Below are positions 32,049 through 39,250 of a DNA stretch of 44,978 nt, piece after piece. The notes beneath the pieces are model-generated. The model was not told the origin of the DNA, did no database searches, and saw nothing but the letters and a program-made list of their open reading frames with translations. Where the stretch lies: positions 1-44,978 of the forward strand of contig NZ_FMWL01000022.1 of the NCBI RefSeq assembly GCF_900103005.1, written 5' to 3'. The number at the start of each line of letters is the position of its first letter. Position 1 is the first letter of the stretch. The position numbers were made by a program, and so were the translations under genes. The stretch comes from Acidaminobacter hydrogenoformans DSM 2784 (lineage in GTDB: Bacteria; Bacillota; Clostridia; Peptostreptococcales; Acidaminobacteraceae).

Positions 32049-33101
32049 ATGTTAAAGAAGTACATCAGTTTGTTATTTGTCGCATTGCTTTCACTCGGAC
32101 TTATGATGGGATGTTCCAGCCCAGCAGAAACAGAGCCTGCAGGTAATGAGGCGCAAACAGAATCACCTGCACCTTCTGGCGAAGTTATTGAAATCAGCTA
32201 CGGTCATGGTTTCATGCCTGAAACGCCGCATCACAAAGCCGCAATGAAATTCAAAGAAGAAGTCGAAGCGAAAACGAATGGACAAGTCATTGTTAACATC
32301 TTCCCTTCCGGACAACTCGGGAGCGCCCGTGAAATGTTCGAAGGTGTACAGATGGGCACCCAAGAAATTGCATTGCTGCCTACTGCAAGAATCAGTGGTT
32401 TTGCCCCTGAACTGCAATTATTTGATTTACCTTTCCTCTTCCCGGACCGAGAAACTGCTTATGAGATCATGGATGGTGAAATTGGAACGGAACTGCTCGG
32501 CACACTGTCTTCCCAAGGCGTGAAAGGCGTCGCGTTCTACGAAGATGGTTTCAAGCACTTCACTTCGAATAACGAAATTGCATCACTTGACGATTTTAAT
32601 GGTCAGAAATTCAGAACTATGGAAAGTCCTATTATCATGAGTCAATTTAAGGCATTAGGTTCAAATCCTGTACCAATTGATTTTGCGGAGTTATACAATT
32701 CACTTCAATTGGGCGTTGTCGATGGTCAGGAAAATCCATTGGTAACTATTGATAACATGAAGTTTTACGAAGTTCAAAAAAATCTTCTCATCAGTGAACA
32801 TGCCTACTTGGGACACGTTTTGATTTATGGCGATGAATGGTTTAACAGTTTACCGGAAGACATCCAAAAGATCTTGTTTGATACAGGTCGAGAAATCGCT
32901 GTCTGGCAGCGTGCAGAGGTTCAGAATGAAGAATCAAAATATCTTGAGAATATAAAAGCTTTTGGTACTAATGTTATTGAACTTTCCGAAGAGGAACGAG
33001 AAAAAATGAAAGCAGCAACTAAAGACGTTCATCAAGAGTACGTGAAAATGTTTGGTGATACTCTCCTCAATAAAGTTTATGAAGCTACTGGTCAGCAGTA
33101 A
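32049..33101 (+). CDS. dctP: TRAP transporter solute-binding lipoprotein DctP
   Basis: Extracytoplasmic binding protein of a TRAP transporter, 350 residues. The signal peptide ends in LMMGC (Cys22), so it is a lipoprotein, followed by a Ser/Glu/Pro linker. The mature part is DctP-like: 'ISYGHGFMPETPHHKAAMKFKEEVEAKTNGQVIVNIFPSGQLGSAREMFEGVQMGTQEI', 'FNGQKFRTMESPIIMSQFKALGSNPVPIDFAELYNSLQLGVVDGQENPLVTI'. The Arg in 'QKFRTMESP' is at the place of the conserved carboxylate-binding Arg, so an organic acid is the likely substrate; which one is unknown. Ribosome site AAGGGGG precedes the ATG. Confidence 0.94.
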   Translation: MLKKYISLLFVALLSLGLMMGCSSPAETEPAGNEAQTESPAPSGEVIEISYGHGFMPETPHHKAAMKFKEEVEAKTNGQVIVNIFPSGQLGSAREMFEGVQMGTQEIALLPTARISGFAPELQLFDLPFLFPDRETAYEIMDGEIGTELLGTLSSQGVKGVAFYEDGFKHFTSNNEIASLDDFNGQKFRTMESPIIMSQFKALGSNPVPIDFAELYNSLQLGVVDGQENPLVTIDNMKFYEVQKNLLISEHAYLGHVLIYGDEWFNSLPEDIQKILFDTGREIAVWQRAEVQNEESKYLENIKAFGTNVIELSEEEREKMKAATKDVHQEYVKMFGDTLLNKVYEATGQQ

Positions 33102-33137
33102 AAACCATATCTGGTAGGATCACACATGCAAAAGTAT

Positions 33138-33164
33138 GGGGAGGCTACAGCCTCCCCTTTCTTT
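33138..33164 (+). terminator. Attenuator-type hairpin between dctP and dctQ
   Basis: Perfect 8-bp stem GGGGAGGC / GCCTCCCC with a TACA loop followed by TTTCTTT, 36 bp after the dctP stop. A partial terminator here would give more binding protein than membrane subunits. Confidence 0.75.
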
Positions 33165-33243
33165 GAAATTTATCATTTTCTATCTGTGCTCACCGCAGAA
33201 TTTTATTCTTGATTATTACATCATCCAAAAGGGGGGCTTAGAA

Positions 33244-33741
33244 TTGACAAATTTTAATGCCTTATTGACCAGAATTGAAAAATTCGTTGTCAATACATTG
33301 CTATTATTGGTTACTTTTATACTGTTTACTAACGTCATATTGAGACTTATGGGGAATTCTTTGCAATGGGCTGAGGAGTTCGCGCGATATGGTATTGTTT
33401 GGGTCACCTTTATAGGTTCCAGCATCTGTGTTTATAAAGGGGCACATATTGGTGTAGACGCTATCACTATGATCTTAAACAAAAAAGCCAAACAAGTTTT
33501 AGCCCTAATGACCATAGTTATTTCAATTGTGTTTATTGTCATCTTCATAAGACAGTCATATCTGATTACGCTCCGCGCATTTGAAACCGGTCAAATAAGT
33601 TCCACGCTAAAAGTCTCAATGATCTATATTTACGGTGCTATGCCAGTTGGTGGCGTCTTAACTTTGTTTCGTTTAATTCAGGAATTCGTTAAACAGTTGA
33701 AAGATATGAATTCCAAAACTGAGGAGGTGAAACATCAATGA
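33244..33741 (+). CDS. dctQ: TRAP transporter small membrane subunit DctQ
   Basis: Four-helix small permease subunit, 165 residues. 'LLLLVTFILFTNVILRLMGNSLQWAEEFARYGIVWVTFIGSSICVYKGAHIGVDAI' is the DctQ signature (paired helices with W-x-EE and the 'G...H.' motif). The start is set at TTG 33244 because AAAGGGGGGC lies 6 bp upstream and the protein then starts just before the first helix; the longer open frame would run through the hairpin. It overlaps dctM by 4 bp. Confidence 0.9.
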   Translation: MTNFNALLTRIEKFVVNTLLLLVTFILFTNVILRLMGNSLQWAEEFARYGIVWVTFIGSSICVYKGAHIGVDAITMILNKKAKQVLALMTIVISIVFIVIFIRQSYLITLRAFETGQISSTLKVSMIYIYGAMPVGGVLTLFRLIQEFVKQLKDMNSKTEEVKHQ

Positions 33742-35012
33742 CCTTAGCACTATTTATCCTCATGATGGTACTTCTCCTTGGCAGTGTTCCTGTCTATGTT
33801 TCACTTGGTCTATCAGCCACTGTGGTTTTGGCCTTATTCACATCACTGCCATTAGAAGTCTTGGCACAAAGAATGTTTTCTGGAATAGATAAATTCTCTT
33901 TGATGGCAGTTCCTTTCTTTATTTTGGCCGCAAATGTCATGAAAGGCGGCGGACTTTCAATCAGAATTTTAAAGCTCGCACAAGCACTGGTAGGTCATTA
34001 TAAAGGCGGACTTGCAATGACTGTCGTTTTGGCATGTATGTTTTTTGGAGCTGTCTCAGGTTCCAGCCCAGCGACTGTTATAGCAATTGGTGGACTTATG
34101 CTGCCCGCACTGAGAAACGCCAATTATGGCGAGGCATTTTCGTTGGGCTTAATCACATCAAGCTCTGCAGTCGCAGTCATTATTCCACCAAGCATAGGCA
34201 TGATTGTTTATGGCTCTGTTACTGGCACTTCAGTAGGTGACCTATTTATGGCCGGCCTTGGACCTGGTATTCTTTTTGGCGGTGTTTTCATGCTTTATAG
34301 TGTTTATCATGCACGAAAACATAAAATAGAAGCCCTTCCACGTTCAAGTTTACGAGAAGTATGGGGTGCATTTAAAGATGCAGGTTGGGCACTCGGTATA
34401 CCTGTGTTGATATTAGGTGGTATTTATGGCGGTTTCTTTACACCAACTGAAGCTGCTGCTGTTGCCTCAGTCTATGCAATTTTTGTTTCTCTTTTCATTT
34501 ACAAAGATCTTAATTTAAAAGGTTTGTGGGATGAAACTTATGAGTCTGCTATTGGTACTGCTCAAGTTATGATTCTATTGGCTGCAGCTTCTGTTTTCAG
34601 TTGGTTATTGACTCGTCAGCAAGTTCCTCAAGCTATGACTGAAGTTCTCATGTCAATCAGCAACTCAAAGTTCGCAATTCTAATGATGATAAATGTTCTG
34701 CTATTAATTACAGGCATGTTTATTGACCCTGCGTCCTCTACAACTATTTTAGCACCACTTCTCTTGCCTTTGGCGCTTAGCTATGGCATCGATCCAGTTC
34801 ACCTTGGCATCATCATGGTTGTGAATGGCGCAATTGGTATGTACACGCCGCCTTTCGGTCTTAACCTGTTCGTCGCAACAGGGATCTCAACCGTTTCGAT
34901 AAGCAGGATTATCAGAGGTGTCATACCATTTATCATACTAAGTTTAATCACTATGGCTTTGGTAACTTATATACCAATGATTTCACTTTGGTTGCCTCAA
35001 ATGATGAAGTAA
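33738..35012 (+). CDS. dctM: TRAP transporter large membrane subunit DctM
   Basis: Sodium-coupled large permease of 424 residues with about eleven to twelve membrane segments. Family features: 'LALFILMMVLLLGSVPVYVSLGLSA' at the N-terminus, 'LMAVPFFILAANVMKGGGLSIRIL', 'FGAVSGSSPATVIAIGGLMLPAL', 'SSSAVAVIIPPSIGMIVYG' and 'GMFIDPASSTTILAPLLLPLA...NGAIGMYTPPFGLNLFVA'. With dctP and dctQ it completes a three-part TRAP transporter under sigma-54 control. Confidence 0.96.
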   Translation: MTLALFILMMVLLLGSVPVYVSLGLSATVVLALFTSLPLEVLAQRMFSGIDKFSLMAVPFFILAANVMKGGGLSIRILKLAQALVGHYKGGLAMTVVLACMFFGAVSGSSPATVIAIGGLMLPALRNANYGEAFSLGLITSSSAVAVIIPPSIGMIVYGSVTGTSVGDLFMAGLGPGILFGGVFMLYSVYHARKHKIEALPRSSLREVWGAFKDAGWALGIPVLILGGIYGGFFTPTEAAAVASVYAIFVSLFIYKDLNLKGLWDETYESAIGTAQVMILLAAASVFSWLLTRQQVPQAMTEVLMSISNSKFAILMMINVLLLITGMFIDPASSTTILAPLLLPLALSYGIDPVHLGIIMVVNGAIGMYTPPFGLNLFVATGISTVSISRIIRGVIPFIILSLITMALVTYIPMISLWLPQMMK

Positions 35013-35071
35013 TAGAAAACGGTGTCAAGACCAATGAATTTTACCATGGTTCTAACATTATGAGAAATTGT

Positions 35072-35107
35072 AGGTCTGACCCCCATGGTTTGAATGGGGT
35101 CAGACCT
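35072..35107. repeat. 36-bp palindromic repeat, right border of the transport module
   Basis: AGGTCTGACCCCC and GGGGTCAGACCT with a TGGTTTGAAT-type centre; 34 of 36 bases match 28315-28350, same orientation. It lies 59 bp after the dctM stop. Confidence 0.88.
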
Positions 35108-35125
35108 GTTTGTTTCTTTTGCTTG

Positions 35126-35150
35126 TTGGTTGGGGACTGTCCCCAACCAA
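35126..35150. repeat. Palindrome TTGGTTGGGGA-CTG-TCCCCAACCAA
   Basis: Perfect 11-bp stem with a three-base loop. It belongs to the same GGGAC-core family as the elements at 26853, 37687 and 41734. Confidence 0.8.
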
Positions 35151-35186
35151 ACTACTGGGGAATTGTCATCTTCCAAATATAAAAAA

Positions 35187-35230
35187 ATGGCCAACAAAGC
35201 GCGCGTCTTTTCAGCGCCTTTGTTAGCCAT
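35187..35230 (+). terminator. Bidirectional terminator between dctM and the DUF1904 genes
   Basis: ATGGCCAACAAAGCGC pairs with GCGCCTTTGTTAGCCAT (two bulged bases). T-rich tracts flank both sides: TTTTTGTCCTTTT on the plus strand and TTTTTTTATAT on the minus strand. It can end both the TRAP operon and the convergent DUF1904 operon. Confidence 0.85.
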
Positions 35231-35262
35231 TTTTGTCCTTTTGCTCTTTAAATGTTCTTTAT

Positions 35263-35589
35263 TCAGTACACCTTCGCATTGATATAATAATCCCCTTTTT
35301 TAAGCTCTGAGAAGACAATCTCAACGTGGTCGTAGCCGTTGGATCTTACGGCCTGGTCAATGGCGGTTGCCATTTGATCCCGGACGACTTGTCCCCTTTC
35401 GATCCACTGGACCTGGATGACGGGGGCTGGGGTGACGATTTCACCATCGTAGATAAAAGGGTTTTCGACGCATTCGAGGGTGAAGACGTGTCTTGGGGCA
35501 TTGGCAATGCCGGCGAGGGTATCGACGAGCTGAGTGCTGAGAGCTTTGACTTCTTCAATCTTAACACCTTTAAAGACGAGTTTTGGCAT
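35263..35589 (-). CDS. DUF1904-family protein (tautomerase-fold), copy 1
   Basis: Protein of 108 residues. 'MPKLVFKGVKIEEVKALSTQLVDTLAGIANAPRHVFTLECVENPFIYDGE' matches DUF1904. The fold of this family is that of the tautomerase/MIF superfamily, in which a proline exposed after Met removal is the catalytic base; Pro2 is present here. 'QVQWIERGQVVRDQMATAIDQAVRSNGYDHVEIVFSEL' completes the unit. The biochemical function is unknown. It is 24 bp downstream of a paralogue with the same length and pattern. Confidence 0.8.
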   Translation of the reverse strand: MPKLVFKGVKIEEVKALSTQLVDTLAGIANAPRHVFTLECVENPFIYDGEIVTPAPVIQVQWIERGQVVRDQMATAIDQAVRSNGYDHVEIVFSELKKGDYYINAKVY

Positions 35590-35613
35590 GGGATCTTCCC
35601 CTTTCAGGTTGTT

Positions 35614-35940
35614 TTAGTAATGCTCTGCGTTTTCGAAATAGCTTTCTTTTTCCAGTGGTTCAAAAATGATTTCGATTCTGTCATAGCCTTTGCGGCGAAA
35701 AGCCTGGTCAATGGCAGAAGCCATTTCATCCTTGACATGCTGGCCCCTGTCAAACCACGAGACTTCAATTACGGGATTGATATTGACAATTTCGCCGTCA
35801 AAGATAAAAGAGTTTTCTTTGACTTCGTAGGTGAAATAATCACGGGGGGCATCTGCGATCTCGGCGAGAGTGTCTGTTAAAACGGTGCTGATTTCTTTAA
35901 TTTCTTCTGGCTTAACGCCTGCGAAGGTTAAATGAGGCAT
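35614..35940 (-). CDS. DUF1904-family protein (tautomerase-fold), copy 2
   Basis: Paralogue of the next gene, also 108 residues: 'MPHLTFAGVKPEEIKEISTVLTDTLAEIADAPRDYFTYEVKENSFIFDGE' and 'EVSWFDRGQHVKDEMASAIDQAFRRKGYDRIEIIFEPLEKESYFENAEHY'. Pro2 is again retained. The start at 35940 is chosen because AAAGGAG lies 7 bp upstream; the longer frame encodes no family sequence. The pair looks like a tandem duplication that has diverged to roughly half identity, and may form a hetero-oligomer. Confidence 0.8.
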   Translation of the reverse strand: MPHLTFAGVKPEEIKEISTVLTDTLAEIADAPRDYFTYEVKENSFIFDGEIVNINPVIEVSWFDRGQHVKDEMASAIDQAFRRKGYDRIEIIFEPLEKESYFENAEHY

Positions 35941-36013
35941 AGCGTTTCTCCTTTGTATTTGAGTCTTAATCAAAGATTTGAGTTGAGTGTTGTGCGCTGT
36001 AGAGAAAGAGAAA

Positions 36014-36031
36014 GAAGGCAATTTTGCCTTC
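36014..36031 (-). terminator. Terminator between the CNNM-family gene and DUF1904 genes
   Basis: Stem GAAGGCAA / TTGCCTTC with a two-base centre, followed on the minus strand by TTTCTCTTTCTC. It lies about 40 bp after the stop of the CNNM-family gene. Confidence 0.65.
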
Positions 36032-36072
36032 TCCCCGTTTTCTTTTTTGAAATCTTGAAATGGTCTGAAAGC

Positions 36073-37437
36073 TTATTCTTCCTCTTCCATGACGTCTTCA
36101 ACTTCCAGCGTTGGCACGACTCTGATCTTGGTGACGCGCTTGTCGTCCACTTCAAGGACCAGGAAGGTCAGGCCTTCGTAGTCGAAGGTTGGGTGCTCCC
36201 CTTCTTCCGGGATGTTGCCGAGCTCGCCTATGATGAAGCCTGTGACGGTTTTGAATTCTTCGGTTGGAAGGTTGACTTTGAAATAGGATTCGAGGTCTTC
36301 GAGGCTGGCGAGGCCTTCGACCAGGAAGGAGCCGTCTTCCAGCGGGGTGATGTCCTGGAGGAGGTCGTCTTCGTCGTCTTCGTCTGAGATGTCGCCTACG
36401 ATTTCTTCGAGGAGGTCTTCCAGGGTGACGATGCCGGCGGTGCCGCCGTATTCGTCTATGATGACAGCCATGTGGACCTTGTTGACTTTGAAGTCGCGAA
36501 GGAGGTCGTCAGTGTGCTTTGAGGTTGGGACGAAGTAGGGCTTGCGGAGGAGGGGTTGGAGGGTGAAACCATCGGCAGAAAGCTCTGTGCTGTAGGTGCC
36601 GGCCAGATACTGGATGATATCTTTGGAGAAGAGGATGCCGACTATGTTGTCAATGGTGTCTTCATAGACAGGGATCCGGGAATATTTTTCCTCGTTGATG
36701 AGGGCGACGGTCTCGTCGAGGTTGGCCTCGATGGGCAGGCTCACAATGTCCATGCGGTGGGTCATGATGTCGTCGACGGTCTTGTCGTTGAATTCGAAGA
36801 TATTGTTGATCATTTCCTTTTCGTCGATTTCGATGGTGCCCTTCTCCTCGCCCACGTCGACCATCATGCGGATTTCTTCTTCGGTGACGTTTTCGTTTTC
36901 CTGGTGGGGATCAATGCCGAAGAGGCGCACGAAGAAGTTGCTGGAGAGGGTCAGGAAGCGGACGAAGGGATAGGTCGCTTTTGAAAGCAGCGTGACGGGG
37001 CCTATAACGGCCATAGCAAAGCTTTCCGCATTGTGGCTGGCGAGGCGTTTTGGGACGAGCTCGCCCAGCACAAGGCTGAAATAGGACAGGATCAGGGTGA
37101 TGAGGATCACGGCGAGGTTCCTGATAAAGTCGTCAGAGAGGCTGAAGCTGCCGAGGGCGCCGCCCAGGGTGGTTTTCAGCGTGGCTGTGAGGCGCTCTGT
37201 GTAATACAGGGCGGCGAAAGCGCTTGCCAGAAAGCCGGCGGTGGTGATGCCGACTTGGATGGTGGCCAGAAAGCGGCTGGGCGAGCCCAAGATTTTTCTG
37301 AGTTTTATGGCTTTCAGGTGGCCGTCCTCTGCCATGGCTTGGATCTTCTTGTCGTTCAGGGAGATCAGGGCGATCTCGGAGGCTGAGAAGAAGCCGTTGA
37401 GCAGGATCAGGGCGGCCAGTGGTACGAGTGGTGTCAT
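36073..37437 (-). CDS. CNNM/CorC (HlyC) family membrane protein
   Basis: Membrane protein of 454 residues, often annotated 'hemolysin family protein', related to CNNM magnesium transporters. Order of domains: DUF21/CNNM transmembrane domain (about 1-190, 'LILLNGFFSASEIALISLNDKKIQAMAEDG', 'LVLGELVPKRLA'), a CBS pair (about 210-335, 'VDDIMTHRMDIVSLP', 'YSRIPVYEDTIDNIVGILFSKDI') and a CorC_HlyC C-terminal domain (about 350-440, 'TVTGFIIGELGNIPEEGEHPTFDYEGLTFLVLEVDDKRVTKIRVV'). It probably exports or senses divalent cations. Single-gene unit. Confidence 0.92.
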   Translation of the reverse strand: MTPLVPLAALILLNGFFSASEIALISLNDKKIQAMAEDGHLKAIKLRKILGSPSRFLATIQVGITTAGFLASAFAALYYTERLTATLKTTLGGALGSFSLSDDFIRNLAVILITLILSYFSLVLGELVPKRLASHNAESFAMAVIGPVTLLSKATYPFVRFLTLSSNFFVRLFGIDPHQENENVTEEEIRMMVDVGEEKGTIEIDEKEMINNIFEFNDKTVDDIMTHRMDIVSLPIEANLDETVALINEEKYSRIPVYEDTIDNIVGILFSKDIIQYLAGTYSTELSADGFTLQPLLRKPYFVPTSKHTDDLLRDFKVNKVHMAVIIDEYGGTAGIVTLEDLLEEIVGDISDEDDEDDLLQDITPLEDGSFLVEGLASLEDLESYFKVNLPTEEFKTVTGFIIGELGNIPEEGEHPTFDYEGLTFLVLEVDDKRVTKIRVVPTLEVEDVMEEEE

Positions 37438-37686
37438 CAGGTGTCATCCTTCCGGAAGCTATGATGGCGTAGAGTTATGTAAGTGGTGCGCTCTATGCTT
37501 TGGTGAGGGTATGTTTTTGATAATGGTTTATTTGTTAATTGGTTGACTGGTTGATTGGTTGATTGGTTGATTTGTTTATTAGTTTATTCGATTAAAGCAC
37601 TCTATTGCTATTATAGCACCAAATGGGGGTGCTAAAACAAAAGATTGTGTAAATTGGTGGATTTGAGGGAGAATGTGGTTGGGTGT
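37438..37686. other. Intergenic stretch with a GGTTGATT tandem run
   Basis: No gene seen. Around 37538-37573 a run of GGTTGATT/GGTTGACT units occurs (four near-copies), followed by TTTGTTTATT. The promoter of the CNNM-family gene must lie here on the minus strand, but no convincing site was found. Confidence 0.5.
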
Positions 37687-37757
37687 GGTTGGGGACAGGG
37701 ACAGACCGAGAGGTGTGATTTTGGTAATTGATGTTTGGTCTGTCCCTGTCCCCGACC
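37687..37757. repeat. Palindromic repeat, GGGGACAGGGACAGACC type
   Basis: The 21-bp arm at 37687-37707 is complementary to 37737-37757 with a single mismatch; the loop is 29 bp. It is the same family as 26853-26905 and lies after the mnmA operon terminator. Confidence 0.85.
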
Positions 37758-37775
37758 GGAATTCTTTCAAGAAAA

Positions 37776-37803
37776 AGCCCTGGAACGCTTTGATTCCAGG
37801 GCT
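37776..37803 (-). terminator. Terminator of the iscR-mnmA operon
   Basis: Perfect 10-bp stem AGCCCTGGAA / TTCCAGGGCT with an 8-base loop, followed on the minus strand by TTTTTC. It lies 27 bp after the small gene that follows mnmA. Confidence 0.88.
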
Positions 37804-37829
37804 TACAATAGCTTATCCTTAGTATATCC

Positions 37830-37934
37830 TTAGTCCTGCTTCATGACATACAGCCCAAGGCTGAGACCAATGCCTGTTACGGTTATGGTTGATTTGAGAA
37901 AGGAAAATGGGTGATGGGGTTGGCGGGTGACCAT
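37830..37934 (-). CDS. 34-residue putative membrane peptide after mnmA
   Basis: A short open frame, ATG at 37934 to TAA at 37830, with a strong ribosome site (AAGGAGG, 8 bp upstream). The product begins MVTRQPHHPFSFLKS, continues with a hydrophobic stretch TITVTGIGLSLGLYVM and ends KQD: a basic N-terminus plus one short membrane helix. It starts 33 bp after the mnmA stop and is followed by a strong terminator, so it is placed as the last gene of the mnmA transcript. I do not recognise a family. The ribosome site, spacing and terminator are what support it as a real gene. Confidence 0.6.
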   Translation of the reverse strand: MVTRQPHHPFSFLKSTITVTGIGLSLGLYVMKQD

Positions 37935-37967
37935 CGGCAGGGCCTCCTTTTTGTTTTTGAAGGGTTC

Positions 37968-39053
37968 TTACAAGATCGTGGCGCCGCCTATTAACATGTC
38001 GCCCACGTAAAAGGCTACGGCCTGGCCCGGGGTAATGGCGCGCTGGGGCTTGTCAAAGACGACCTTGACGTGGTCTTCCCCTGCCGGGCTGATGGTGGCC
38101 TCGGCGGGCGGCGCGGCGTAGCGGATCTTGGCCATGACGCGCATGGGCTCGGTGAGGGTCTCAAAGGGCATGAAGTTGAGGTCGTTTGCGTAGAGGGTGT
38201 CCGAGAAGACGTCCTCTGCCCCGCCCACAACGACGCGGTTGGTGTCGGTTTCGATTTTGGTGACGTAGCCGGGTCTTCCCAGAGAGAGGCCGAGGCCTTT
38301 GCGCTGGCCTATGGTATAGTGGACAATGCCTTTGTGCCGGCCCAGCTTCTCCCCTTTTGGGTCGACGAAGTCGCCGGGGGTGATCTGGTCGCCAATATGC
38401 TCGGTCAGGAAGCGGGAGTGGTCGTCGTCCGGGATGAAGCAGATCTCCTGGGAGTCGGACTTGCCGCCGACGTGGGGGTCAAAGCGGGCCGCGATCTCAC
38501 GGACTTTTTCTTTGGAGTCGAAGTCGCCCAGGGGCATCAGGATGTGCTGGAGCTGGTCCTGGGTGAGGTTGCACAGGACATAGGTCTGGTCCTTGCGCTT
38601 CTCTTCGGAGAGGCGGATGACGTAGCGGCCGGTGTCCGGGAGCTGCTCGATTTTGGCGTAGTGGCCCGTGGCGACGTAGTAGGCGTCGAGCTCGTGGGCT
38701 TTTTTGATGAGGGCGTCAAACTTGACGAATTTGTTGCAGGCAATGCACGGGTTGGGTGTGCGGCCGTGCTGGTATTCGTCTATGAAGTAGTCAATGACTT
38801 TCTCCCTGAAGATGTCTTTGAAGTTGATGACATAGAAAGGTATGCCAATCTTGTCGCAGACCCGGCGGGCGTCGTTTATGGAGGAGAGACTGCAGCAGCC
38901 CCCTTCTTTTTCGACGTAATCCGGGTCGTCGTCTTCCCAGAGCTTCATGGTGACGCCTATGACGTCGTAGCCGGCTTCCTTGAGAAGCCAGGCGGTGGCG
39001 GTACTGTCGACGCCGCCGCTCATGCCGACGACGACGCGGTTTTTGTTTGGCAT
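37968..39053 (-). CDS. mnmA: tRNA-specific 2-thiouridylase MnmA
   Basis: Thiolates U34 of tRNA-Lys, -Glu and -Gln using sulfur relayed from a cysteine desulfurase. 361 residues, full length. PP-loop 'VVGMSGGVDSTATAWLLKEAGYDVIGVTMKLW'; catalytic Cys103 in 'NPCIACNKFVKF' and partner Cys205 in 'SQEICFIPDDDH'; 'TIGQRKGLGLS' and a C-terminal beta-barrel. It lies downstream of iscS and iscU, which fits sulfur supply. The gap to iscU holds two copies of a GGTGCGGGAC repeat and a terminator, so it may also have its own promoter. Confidence 0.97.
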   Translation of the reverse strand: MPNKNRVVVGMSGGVDSTATAWLLKEAGYDVIGVTMKLWEDDDPDYVEKEGGCCSLSSINDARRVCDKIGIPFYVINFKDIFREKVIDYFIDEYQHGRTPNPCIACNKFVKFDALIKKAHELDAYYVATGHYAKIEQLPDTGRYVIRLSEEKRKDQTYVLCNLTQDQLQHILMPLGDFDSKEKVREIAARFDPHVGGKSDSQEICFIPDDDHSRFLTEHIGDQITPGDFVDPKGEKLGRHKGIVHYTIGQRKGLGLSLGRPGYVTKIETDTNRVVVGGAEDVFSDTLYANDLNFMPFETLTEPMRVMAKIRYAAPPAEATISPAGEDHVKVVFDKPQRAITPGQAVAFYVGDMLIGGATIL

Positions 39054-39084
39054 AGCTGTGTGCCTCCGTTCGGGGGTTGTGTTT

Positions 39085-39174
39085 GGTGCGGGACTGGGCC
39101 CGGTGGTGCGGGACCGTCCCTTTTGATTTTCGGTGCGGGACTGGGCCCACTGGTGCGGGACCGTCCCTCTTGAT
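39085..39174. repeat. Two 47-bp tandem units with GGTGCGGGAC
   Basis: Units start at 39085 and 39132. Each has GGTGCGGGACTGGGCCC followed by TGGTGCGGGACCGTCCC and a T-rich end. GGTGCGGGAC thus occurs four times (39085, 39105, 39132, 39152). The GGGAC core links it to the other intergenic repeats. Confidence 0.85.
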
Positions 39175-39189
39175 TCTTCTACTAAAACA

Positions 39190-39217
39190 AAGATGCAGGT
39201 GGTTTCGCCTGCATCTT
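39190..39217 (-). terminator. Terminator after iscU
   Basis: Perfect 10-bp stem AAGATGCAGG / CCTGCATCTT with an 8-base loop, followed on the minus strand by TGTTTTAG. It may partly separate iscRSU from mnmA. Confidence 0.7.
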
Positions 39218-39250
39218 GGGGGTCTTGGGGGTCTTGTTCAAGGAATGGGT

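Noticed and set aside
32163..32417. Antisense frames within dctP and the two-component genes
   Set aside because: No ribosome sites or family patterns; the plus-strand genes explain this region fully.
33136..33243. Longer DctQ starting at 33136
   Set aside because: It would start within the dctP-dctQ hairpin and add 36 residues unlike DctQ; TTG at 33244 has AAAGGGGGGC upstream.
38070..39173. Long open frame (367 codons) on the plus strand opposite mnmA
   Set aside because: Shadow of mnmA with biased, repetitive composition; the right end runs into intergenic repeats.
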